From: Gnetum montanum
Taxonomy: Eukaryota; Streptophyta; Gnetopsida; Gnetales; Gnetaceae
Length of the DNA stretch: 64,000 bases
Assembly (NCBI GenBank): GCA_015680685.1
Contig: MNCI01022206.1
Span: forward strand, 220,985-284,984
Reading direction: 5' to 3'
The position numbers were made by a program, and so were the translations under genes. This document shows positions 22,140 through 32,400 of this stretch, one piece after another. The notes beneath the pieces are model-generated. The model was not told the origin of the DNA. It searched no databases and worked only from the letters and a program-made list of their open reading frames with translations. How positions within the stretch are numbered: the first letter of the stretch is position 1; the number at the start of each line of letters is the position of its first letter.

Positions 22140-24800
22140 TAGTTTCTAGAGGTGGTGGCTATTCCATTGGACACTTTCCTTTATTGCCAAACTTGTGAAA
22201 TTTGTAGTGATTAAGCAATGCCTACAAATTCTCTTCTTTTGTCCTCGGTTCATGTACCATCTAGGCTACTGAACTAATGTGTGTTGGCATAGATAAGTCC
22301 TAAGGGCATGGTAGTTGTAGGAACATCTTATTGGCCTTCACATACCAAGCCACAAACTACCATCATTCTTTCTCAAGGGTCCTTACTTTTTCTCTGAATT
22401 CTTGAAAATCTATTAATCTCCTAGTTAGGTCTAAGGCAACATCCTTCTATCCATGGTAGCTAGCTTTAACTACCTTCAATTCTAAGTTTGCCACATGGAG
22501 CTTTTGCAAAGCATCTTTTCTATCTACAAACTCTTTTTCATATAATGCATAAGTGGTTGCTACCTATTTTTCAAGCTCACTTCTAGGCTTGCCTACTATT
22601 AACATGGTGAGGTTGGCATATCTGAGGTTAGCCAACACCATGTACTTTTTCAAATTATTAATTTATAGGTCTTTATTTTTCACTTCTGTTTGATGGACCA
22701 AAGCATAGCTATCCAGGATGGGTTGCCAATAGTGATTTCATGCTGACATGGCTCCAATACTAGCTTTAGCCATCTAGATTTCCTTTTTATTTATTTGCTT
22801 ATATATGTCTACTTAGTAGAAGAAGTTTTCCTTCAAGTTTTCATGTTTCTTGGCCTCATTTTACCACATGCCAATTTCAATTGGTGACTTTTGTTGACTA
22901 ACGCAAACCTCCTCCACTAAGAGGGTTCTATTTCCCTTGGCCAATCTATTGATTTCTTAGTTGATCCTCATTAGTTATTTTCTTAACTAATGGATACTTT
23001 CTTCTAGAATATTCTTTTTTTTAATTGTAGTCAACCTAGATTTTTCTACAACAAACTATTTCTTCTCCTCTTGAGTGGGGATCAATGCCTTTTTGTAAGC
23101 ATAAGATTATGCATCAATAACAAAGGCATTCTAGAATACCGTCTCTTTTTGTTGTTCAGTAGATTTATTTTCTTTGGTCAACTTGATTAGTTGCTCTGTT
23201 CTAAATTTCTCCACCTGGTCAAGCATAATAAATTGAATAGGATCCCATCTTTTGGCTCTCATGGCAACCAACTCTTGTTGTAACTATTGCACTTCTACTT
23301 CTACATGCTCCACCCTAGTCTCTGCCATGACTAGTTTCCCTTTAGTAGTAATGAGGTCTATTTGTGCTGTAGTGAAATCATTGTAAATGTTGAATAAGGT
23401 GGTCATTCCTTGTCATTTCTACAACAATCGATCTAAAACATCCTCATGTGTCGCATGAGTCATCGAAGTCCCAATGAGCATTTGTGCATCACTAGTCCTA
23501 ATCATCTCTACTAGGGCACAATAGATACATTGAATGATTCTTTAATGTGATTTGTAATCACTTCAGCTACACCTACCACATCTTGATGCTACATTATCAC
23601 TACTGTGGCACCTTCTCCCATCTCAAGCATCACTTAGAAGAATGTGGCATTATCGGAGATTTGTCTACACCACTAGGATTTTTCTCTTGATTACAATAAG
23701 ATATACCCTCTTGTTAGATCAGCTAAACTAGTGGGCTGTAAGTCATTCAAGACTCTAAAAAGACTTGATTTCTCACTGCTTCCCTAGTTGAGTGTCTCAA
23801 CAATTTTTTGCAAGTGGTTCATTGAGGATCTGTAGTCTTGCAGTAGCAATGGTGGCAGATCTTATGTTTTAGGACTCTCTTCAAGCTCTCATTCAACTTC
23901 TTTTTCTAGTTTGGCTTCCTTCTCCAGTTCTTATTCTTCATCCCAAGCTTTTCTTGATGCTACAACTTTGAGAAACTCTGTGAAGGAAGCATCATGAGCC
24001 TTCTTGGAAACATTGTTTATGTATCCTAGGATTCCAACATGCTTGCATAATTTTTTGATTAGGCAAGGGAATTGGACTGTTGGTTTCCCTGACTTTTTCT
24101 CCTTGAACTACCTTTGGACCTCTGTACAATATAGCTAGGGAAGGTTGGTTACGTACTTGTCCATTAGGATGGTGCTTCCCTTGGTTGTATAGGTGGAGAT
24201 TTGGTTGAGCCCTTTGGTAGAATATAGATGACATGTCCCTATTTGAAATAGGTTCTCTCCTCTAGAGTCAATTCATTATATGTCTTGTCATCATTATCAT
24301 ATTCCCACCTTAGCCACATCTTTCTTATGTCAGGATTAGATCTTGTAGATAAATAGGCTAACTTAACCCCTTCATTTGGCAAATTTAGAGCTTCAGCAAT
24401 TACTTTGACCAAGAAGTCAACATTGCCTGTGCAAGAGTTGACAGTGGTGCCTTCCTCCTTGTTATGCCAGAATTGGTACGTTTCTCGAAGATATCACTTG
24501 CAATTATCTGAAATAATAGGCCAAAAGGGTGATGCTTGAAGTCGCATTTCAATTGCTTCTAGAGCAAACTCCATAAATGGGCTAAAATTCATCTCCACAA
24601 TGATCATGATCAACATGGATTTTTCTTCAATAACCTCAAGACATTCAAGAGATCATGAGGTGTTGTCCTTACATGGGGGCTTATGGTTCTACAGCCTCTC
24701 TTTGGACCAATTGTCCTAAGATAGGAGCCTCTTGAAGAATGCTAAATGATTAGGCTTCCTACACATTATGCTCCACACGTTTGCCTTGTTGGCCTTAGCC
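22140..24800 (-). pseudogene. Additional ORF of element B, unknown family
   Basis: Read leftward, about 885 codons with scattered stops. I do not recognise the family. The N-terminal third (24800-23950) has CRKPNHLAFFKRLL, EMNFSPFMEFALEAIE, VIAEALNLPNEGV, MWLRWEYDNDD and LTLEERTYF. An acidic Glu/Lys run follows near 23900. The rest is rich in Glu, Lys, Leu and Gln with heptad-like spacing and looks like coiled coil. It ends in FQEFREKVRTLEKE, FVAWYVKANKMFLQLPCP and HEPRTKEENL. Most stops fit Gln or Trp codons. The frame is sense to the element, between the conserved 3' block and the PPT. E carries the same protein at 59150-61755 with independent damage, which argues for real coding ancestry. 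Confidence 0.7.
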
Positions 24801-26889
24801 ACCTCATGGGCACTTAGTTGCTCGCTATGAAGGTTCTCCTTGTGCTCCTTTTTTGGTTCCCTCTGCAATCAAGCAAAGATTGGATGTTGCTAAGGTTGTG
24901 TTATTTATTATTAATTAGTTTATACCTTAGATCATTAATTTTTTAGTTCATATGATTGCAAAGTTAGAAAATTTTTCAGAAAAAAATTACCCAAAAAATG
25001 TTTGTCTCCTCGTATAACCTTACATAGTTGGTTTCTTTGTCCTTATGTGTTATTTGTTATGATGGTTATGGTTCCTTGGGTGGAAAAATTAAGGTTTCTA
25101 GCATTACCATGATTGATTTTGCATTATATCACTTACAGTTTTTAACATTCTTACCATTATAATACCATCCAAGTGATACAGAAAACGAAGTATTAGAGAG
25201 CAAAATATCGCAATTTTTAGTTGGTTACATAGAGCTCTAGGTCACTAGAGAAAATTTGAAAAACTCCCCTAGCTACAAATGATGATAATGAAGTTTGAAC
25301 ACCATGAGGATTATATATATAGGTTTTGTATGATCCAAAATTGAGTATCCAATGTTGCGTCTAACCTGATATTGAATAGTCAATATCAAGGTCCAAGAAT
25401 ATGCATTAATTGAGGAAATTGAACATGGGAAATGAAGCTCTAGGATTGGTTAGAAGGTTTAAGGTTACATCCATAGTTTTGGGGTAAGTGGGAAATTATT
25501 TTTAGGCACTGGGAATGTTAAAAGGTGGAGTTGTTGATGTGAAAAGCTTTGTAAAATGCAAGAAAAAGGGTGGTAAATTGAGGTTCTAGAATAGATTGAT
25601 TACATGAGAAGGGAAACTAAAAAATTTAACAATCATGCACTTGGAAGGTGAAGAATGATGTAGTTTTGTAAAACAAGTACAAGTCAAAAAGTTACACAAA
25701 TAGATCCTCCCCAAAGTAGGCGTTAGCCTATGATGCCATTATGTAACCATACCTAAAAATGTCTGTAGGCACTAAAGGGGTTAAATGCAATGTATACTCA
25801 TAAAACAAAACACATATGTTAAAACCATAAATTTGAGATAATAACTCTATATTACAAAAAACCATAAGCTAGGATCAGACGAATACCAAGGTGAAATGGC
25901 CTGTAGAAAGGATTACAGAAATTGGACATGAGGTGTCTTACCCAAGGCATAATGAATCCTTGTGTGTTATTAATGGTTAAATAACCATGAGCCCTTCTTT
26001 CCAAGATTAAAATCAAGTCCAAACCACTTGTCAGTGACATTGCATTATTTCATCATGTTGGTTGACAACTATAAGACTATCATAGTTGCAAGGAGTAACA
26101 TGACTTGGAATTTTGTCCAAGGGAGAAGCTCATTTATGGCACACATGTTTCTTTCTTTTTCTCTTTGGGTTCTGCGAAATTGTGAACCTTCATACATGGA
26201 TACATGTCTTTCTAGTGGGACCCACAAAATTTATTTAGTGCCATTTTATGGTACTCTTACTCCCATTTTTTTGTTATATCTACAAGGATATAATTACAAC
26301 CTCAACAACACTATAGAACATACAAAAGTGGCCAAAGAGAATCCAAAAATCTCCTTGATTTCACCCCTTACATTCCATCCTAGTTCTACACTCTTCTACC
26401 TAGACATAATGATTATGAAGTTATTTTTAGGTTGGATGATGGAAAAGAATATCATTATGACTAGGGTAAGAACCTCTTATCAATGAAATGAGTGGATGGA
26501 TGGTGTTGTCTCAATGTTCGAATAATCAATCCCTTATGACTTGACCACATAAAGAAAACCACACCTCAATGGGTTACATGATTATTTTATTTATAAGTGA
26601 GATTACAAAACAAAGAAAATGAAAACAAAAAAAAAATAGAAAAAATTAGAAGAAATAGGAAAAATTATATTAAGAAATAGAAAAATGACAAAAAATTATA
26701 AAATAAAAGATGAAAAACACTTACGAATCCTAAAGATTAGAATGAAGGGTGGCCCCATAACTAAACATTTGGTCATGACAAGGGTTAATAAGCACATAGA
26801 TAGGATCCATGCATGTATAAAACATTGGTAACCATTCATTCCCTAGCCACTTGATGTCTTTTGATGTTGCGATGGCTAGGTAGACTAAT
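24801..26889 (-). other. Noncoding middle of element B
   Basis: Pol would be expected here in an autonomous element, but no pol motif is visible. The part at 25690-26490 matches the 3' noncoding region of A (18470-19400), including the TCCTCCCCAAAGTAGG block at 25693-25730 and an AAATCAAGTCCAAACCACTT block near 26010. A 152-codon open frame on the plus strand (26028-26486) is antisense to the element and has no recognised domain. I treat it as probably fortuitous. Confidence 0.55.
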
Positions 26890-29117
26890 CATTGATTAGA
26901 CACTTGACTATTAAATGTCTGGTGGGTCAGGATGTGAGGTGTGTTATTGTGATGGATGTCTAGCCCATGATTGCACCCTTGATCATGATATGATATGAAT
27001 GGATTTTTTGGTCTCCCCATGCTTGTAGATTCATTTCTTGGGTTTGGAATTGGAGTAATGATGGTTGATGGTCCTTGTGTAGGATTAGAGAATGGTGGTG
27101 GTGAAAAGGGAGGCACTACACTAGATTGGCATTATGCTAGTTTAGATGATGTGGTAGGTCCATGGATGGTTTCCTTTGACTTATGGCCTTTCCTCTAGAA
27201 CAAAAATTTTCAATGTTGCAGTTAAGACCCACTAGTATCATCATATCTATGCACATTCACAACACAAGTGGCATTCATTTGTCGATATTGTGATGCTAAA
27301 CTTTCTTATGTCCTTGGTGGTGGCATGTGATGAGGTGGAGTATCAGAATATCAAGGGTAGGATGGATGGTAAGAGCTACGAGGTGGTGATCCCTCCAAAG
27401 ATGTCATGGGTTGATAGTACTCGTGAGAGTGGTAGTGGAAATTTGAAGTAGAAGATGTAGAACTATTTCGAGAAACAGGGTGTTAAACATAATATCCATG
27501 TAGTTTTGACGAATAGGAAGGATAAGGCTAATTTGGTGGTGCCCCCCCCCCCACCCCCAACCATGACTATGATTTTTTCCACTGTAGTTGATGACAATGT
27601 TGAGAGTGGCAATAAGTCCCCCTAGGATAGTACGATTGTTTGTGGGACTATCTATAATTACCTTGTGCAGAGGAAATCTCCCAGGCATGTGCTTTTGCAC
27701 AAAATTTGAATTTAAGGCACCTATCCAATACTTTTGTAGATGTAACAACATTGAGCAATGGCCCTTCAGATGGTCATATATGTAGATGTCACATCCATTA
27801 TCTTCATCTGTGGTTGAGTTTATAGCCTCACTTTCTTGGTTTAGTATCCTTTGTTTATTGTAATTACCTAGTTTGTGTTGTGACTGCCTAGTTTGTGTTG
27901 CATGATCTATGTTGACATCCTATTAAAATTTGCTTCAAGTTCAATAATAAACATTTGTATCGATAAGGTTTGTTGCAAGATCACCTTATCGAGAGTGGTC
28001 TCTTTCTCCTTATCATAAATATGGACCTCCTTCTATTGAAGAGTTAGGTCCCAATGATTTTTCTCAATATTCTTCCATTTGCATATTTCTCCTTCTTCTT
28101 TTGCCACACACTTGATTAGTTCTTGGATCTAATGGATTTGTAGTTCATATAATTGACTTGGGGCATACATCCCAAGGATCTCTCTTATTTCATTACGAAG
28201 CCCAGTATGACATGGAAAAGGTGCCTTTCCTCAAAGAAACCATGGCCTAGGCACTTATTCAATATGTAATAATATCTAAGGCCATGTCCAAGGATTCATG
28301 TTGTTCTTGTTTCCATCCTTAGATCTATCTCCTCAAGTTGGACACTCTTGAATAGGTTTGGTATCTATCATTAAAGAGTTCCAACATTATTGACCACTGT
28401 TAAATTGAATTTGGTTTCAACAATTGATACCATACTTTTGCTCTAATGGTTAGTGTCCTAGGAAAAAGCTTAAGCTTTTGCCATCCACTTTCAATGTTGT
28501 ATGAGATATAGGCATCATGGAATGCTTGTAAATAATGTTGTGGATCTAAATCATAGCCTCCTAAAACTTTTTCTCTTTGTGATGCCTATGAGATATCTTA
28601 ACTACCTCTATGACCTACACTCAGCTTTGAATGGCCACAAAGGATTCATTGTCATCAAACAAGTTGTGAGGAAAATTCCTATTTGGTTGATAGTGATGAT
28701 TTTGTTTATGTTCATGTTGATGTCTTTGATTACTCCTGTGGGTTTGAATTATATTTTTATTCCATCCCTCTAGGGGATCTCTATCTCCATATTTATGGAA
28801 GGTGGAAAGGAAGAGGAGGAATTGGAAGGATTTCCATGGCTTCTACGATGTTCCCCAGGGTTTCTTGATTTATCATTTCTAGGATTCAAGGAGGTCTTAG
28901 GCCTTGAGGCCTCCCCTGGTCTAGGACATATTTCATCTCTTCCAAGGTTACCTACCTTAGGTGAATGTAGTATTTGAGTGTTGTTAGGATGGTCATGAAT
29001 ATAAGAAACCCCTACATGAAGTTGGTCACATCAATTTTCTTCACCATATATCTTGTTGGTTCTCCAATGAAAGTTTTCTTTATATAGTGCATTATCACTT
29101 CCTTGTGAAAGAGACAT
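26890..29117 (-). pseudogene. gag: Gag of element B, degraded
   Basis: The likely start is the ATG read leftward from 29117 (MSLSQGSDNALYKENF), about 105 nt after the PBS. The N-terminal part is Asn/Pro/Arg/Ser-rich. The middle (about 28300-27900) aligns with gag A: LYELQIH, a stop, IQELIK, then VAKEEGEICKWKN matches the LELRSH, stop, IQRLIK and VAKEGDLRKIKN of A. The C-terminal part is Pro-rich and includes MPPFSPPPFSNPTQGPSTII near 27116. A run of C at 27542-27552 breaks the frame locally. Gag would form the particle; this is the only recognisable retroelement protein in B. Confidence 0.75.
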
Positions 29118-29222
29118 TGTTGTTGGTTTATGATGTATGTGATTAAATATTTTCTGAAAGATATATTGTTAATCCCTTTACAACAATTGTGTATAACATG
29201 ACTAATCTAGATAACTAGCACC

Positions 29223-29242
29223 ATTCCTAGCAACGGTACCAA
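29223..29242 (-). promoter_or_regulatory. Primer-binding site of element B
   Basis: Sense TTGGTACCGTTGCTAGGAAT starts just after the 5' LTR end. It resembles TGGCGCCGTTGCCGGGGA, complementary to the 3' end of plant tRNA-Asp, with the differences being C/T or G/A transitions. It identifies 29243-30114 as the 5' LTR. Confidence 0.75.
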
Positions 29243-30114
29243 TGATAAGTAGCAAGGTACCCCTATGTCCAACCATAAAAATCACAAGTGTCCATGGATG
29301 ATTTGGTCAAATTTTGTGGATGGAATTAGTTGTGGCATCTAGATCATTATGCTTTAATCATAGTTTTCTATCTTCCCACTAGGACTAGTGGCAGCTTTGT
29401 CACGTATGGTTTAGTCCAAAGTGAGGCATAAGATGTTCTCTAATTCTGTGTTACTCCTAATGACAATAAAGAGATGAATTAACTAAGCTAATGAACAATG
29501 GAAAATAAGGTCTAAACAAGCCTATGTGTAATGAGTACCCATCCCTAATTATCTATACATGCCTTGGACTTCATATAACTACCATTGGGATTACCAGGCG
29601 TACATCATTAGGTGTGCCAAATGATACACTACTAGATTACCAAGTATTTACACTTAAGTGATCATGATTAAGTTGTACTCATTGCACTTAATGACAAGAA
29701 TAGTAAATAGTAATAAATGAAAACATTTAACTAAAGAAAATAATAAATAATTAAACAATTAGATAATTAATGTAATAATAAATCAAAGTGATTGTAGCAA
29801 TGATGGAAGTAATCTTGATCTTTATTTTCAGTCATGTAATGTGTCCAAGTACATCACACTCGAACAAAAGTATCATAAGATTACAAACATCACACTACAA
29901 GCATGCACTGGGAATAACAGAACTTGAATGTATAAATTTAAGAAAGACTATCAAAAATTGAGAGCTAAAACTATTCTTTCTATATCTCAACTATGCATCC
30001 AAGTGTTGTATTTATAGGTTAGCATGGAAGAGACAATATCAGATATCCAACACCACTTCTTGGGCTTCGATATCAAATATCTGATATTGAGGCCAATAGA
30101 TTCATGACTCATCA
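29243..30114 (-). repeat. 5' LTR of element B (right copy)
   Basis: 872 bp, beginning TGATAAG and ending ACTCATCA on the plus strand, followed by the TCAAC duplication. U3 near 30035-30090 contains ATATCAGATATCC and TATCAAATATCTGATATTG, an ATATC-rich palindromic cluster. TATTTATA (30009-30016) is the TATA box. Confidence 0.85.
30009..30016 (-). promoter_or_regulatory. TATA box of right LTR B
   Basis: Sense TATAAATA within CCTATAAATACAACACTTGG. It lies about 20-75 bp downstream of the ATATC cluster in the direction of transcription and is the likely promoter for the B transcript. Confidence 0.65.
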
Positions 30115-30119
30115 TCAAC

Positions 30120-30460
30120 CAAGACAAATGATAAGTAACCACATTCTCAATTCCCTTTCAATCTACCATCATAAAATTGAATTCATATATGATCACAAGC
30201 CACCGTATGATACAGGGACTCATAGTTGGTTTATATATGAGGAAGTGAATTGTACTATGATTTATATGCATGAACACCTTGGACCCAAGCACATAGTGCT
30301 TAAATTTCTTCAAGGTAAACACCACTACCATCAATTCCTTCTTTGTGGTCATGTAATTCAACTATGCATCCACAATGCTTTGACTCATGCAATGGATGTA
30401 GTAAGGATATTTCTAATCATCCAATTGCATGAGCATGACTTCCAAAGCATAATTTGATGC
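30120..30460 (-). pseudogene. Gypsy RNase H of element A
   Basis: Open from 30361 to 30158 on the minus strand. It reads NYMTTKKELMVVVFTLKKFK, then YVLGSKVFMHINHSTIHFL, then IIRWLVIIYEFNFMMVD and the terminal YHLSWL. This is the usual Gypsy RNase H C-terminal half. The TDH catalytic block reads INH, so its Asp has become Asn. The domain ends exactly at the B insertion site and continues at 21128. Confidence 0.85.
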
Positions 30461-31640
30461 ATCCATCATGATGTGAAATGGTCTAGACTAGTCAAGTACT
30501 CATAGAATTAGAGTTTCTACAATCTTATTCTTGAGTTCCTAGAATTCCTTCTTACATTCCTCGATCCAAAAAAATAGAGTATCTTTCGTTATTAGCTCCA
30601 CCAATAGTTTAGCAATCTTAAAGAAATTCTCTATAAATTGCACGTAGTAGCTAGTGTGATGAAGGAATGACTAAACATCTTTGATAGTTTCCATTTGGTA
30701 AGTAATTCCTTAGATAACTCTTATTTTCTCAGGGTCCACCTTAATCCCTTTTCTAAATATTTTGTGTCCCAAAAGAATGTCTTCCTAGACCATTAGATGA
30801 ACTGGAGTGAGTTGAGCCAAAGGCTTATCTCCACACACCTTTTCAACACTTGCTCAAGATAATCCAAGGCTACCTCAAATGTAGCTCCATTGGTGGAGAA
30901 GTCATCCATGAAGGCTTCCACCCTGCTACTAGTTTGCTATTGAAAGATTCTTAGGATAAGGCATTAGAATTTTTTAAGAGAATTACATAGAGTAAATGAC
31001 ATCTTTTTTTCTACAAAGTTCCCTAGGGACTTGTGAATGTGGTTTTGGCCTAATCCTCAAGTGCAATAAGAATTTTATTATAGCCATTATAACCATCTGG
31101 AAAGCTATAAAGGCAATGCCTAGAAATGGTGCCCAGCACCTAGTCGATAAATGACAATAGGAAATGATCATTGTAAGTCACCATGTTCAATAGTTTGAAG
31201 TCGATACATACCCTCCACTTGACCCTTTGTTTGGCACTATCACCAGTGGGCTAACCCACTGGCTATCTTTAATGGAATAGATGAACCATACCTTGAGGAG
31301 TTGTTCAATCTCCTCCTTGATGATTTGCTTGAGTTTGGGATTCAACCATTGTTGTGGCTACCTTTTTAACTTCATGGAAGGATCTTTATAGATGTAGTGC
31401 TAACATATCCTAGGATCAATCCCAATGAGTTTAAGATATGACCAAGAAAATGCTATTGATCATTTATTGATCACCTTCAACAGCTTCTTTTTTTGTTTAA
31501 GAGAAAGGTTGGAATTGATTATCACTAACTTTCCATTATTTAGAAAAGAATATTCCATGCTAGCAAGTAGATTTTTCAACTCTAGGAGCTCCTGTGTAAA
31601 GCTCTCAAGGATTTTCAACTTTCCCCAATAAGTGTCAACA
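30461..31640 (-). pseudogene. Gypsy reverse transcriptase of element A
   Basis: Near 31235-31050 the minus strand reads WRVCIDFKLLNMVTYNDHFL and then FPDGYNGYNKILIALED, matching the Gypsy RT blocks around motif B. The catalytic block FMDDFS is intact at 30896-30912 (FMDD codons 30901-30912), within SRVEAFMDDF. This spelling is typical of the Athila/Tat side of Gypsy. Several stops and frameshifts inactivate it. It would have supplied polymerase for A and, by inference, for pol-less relatives such as B. Confidence 0.85.
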
Positions 31641-32149
31641 AGTTCATTGGAGAGTTGGCAATGAACTCACTTCAGTTCATCCATGCCTTCACTATAGGTA
31701 CTTGTTAGACTATTAGTTATTTCCATGCAAAGTGTTGAGCTACTATCAAGATTAGCCATCAACCACTAGATGCCTTCCTATTTTGTGCCTATTGCATATA
31801 GGCACCTTTGAATTTTAGACACATTTTCATACTAACTGCATGTTGGAATGAATGTACTTTTAATGGACCATAGTTTCTACACATTTTTTCACCCTATTTC
31901 ATTATACATGATCCATGGAACTCTCTTCTTCTTTGTCTTCCTGAGTGCATTTTTCTGGAAAATATCCAAGGATAGATCTCTGATTTCTAGTCATGCAGCA
32001 ATAGTGCTAAACCAAGCCCTTTCCATAATGATTGAAAAGTCCCCCTTTTAGTTATCACATAGATAACTAAGAAGTTAGTAGGATAGGATCACCCACAAAC
32101 ATTAACCATAATGTCCTCCACTAGCCCCAAAGAAATAATGATGGACTGA
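31641..32149 (-). other. Protease-RT linker of element A
   Basis: Coding remains too degraded to assign blocks. Open frames on the plus strand here are antisense and show no family features. Confidence 0.4.
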
Positions 32150-32400
32150 TCTTTTAACTCAAGATAAATATTTCTCTTTTTGAGTGGATGTAGGTTCTAG
32201 GCTTTGTACATCTCATGAGAAATCATATTTACACTAGAACCTAAGTCAAGAAGAGCCTTGTAAGGCTCATTCCTAACAATTTGTAGGTAAATAAGGGGAC
32301 TTCCAAGATCAAATCTTTTCCTAGAAAAATTGCTAACCTTTATCCAATTAGTTGTTGGATGGCTTAACATGATGGTATGCACTTTGGGAGGTGTTTAGTT
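32150..32400 (-). pseudogene. Gypsy aspartic protease of element A
   Basis: The open stretch 32382-32197 contains LGSPLIYLQIVRNEPYKALL and DLGSSVNMISHEMYK. Athila-type proteases have LLDLGASVNL(L/M)P at this place, so the catalytic D-x-G core is retained. It would process the polyprotein. It lies between gag and RT as expected. Confidence 0.8.

Larger units (their letters stand above)
21134..30114 (-). mobile_element. Element B: Gypsy-like, gag plus additional ORF, no recognisable pol
   Basis: Minus-strand order is 5' LTR (29243-30114), PBS, gag, noncoding region with the conserved block, additional ORF (about 24800-22140), PPT, 3' LTR. I found no protease, RT, RNase H or integrase motif anywhere inside, although they are readily visible in A. 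The element is 8.98 kb. Its gag is related to that of A. E (58040-61760) is a second copy of the same type. B is probably non-autonomous. LTR identity looks near 88 percent by eye, higher than for A, in line with later insertion. Confidence 0.75.

Noticed and set aside
26028-26486. 152-codon plus-strand open frame, the longest in the window
   Set aside because: It is antisense to element B, lies in a noncoding block shared with A, and is not open in the homologous part of A. No domain is recognisable.
27542-27559. Run of C as a possible functional quadruplex or assembly artefact
   Set aside because: A short homopolymer in a decayed gag; nothing else supports a function, and an artefact cannot be judged from sequence alone.
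30104-30457. 117-codon plus-strand open frame
   Set aside because: It is the antisense shadow of the RNase H of element A and the end of LTR B.
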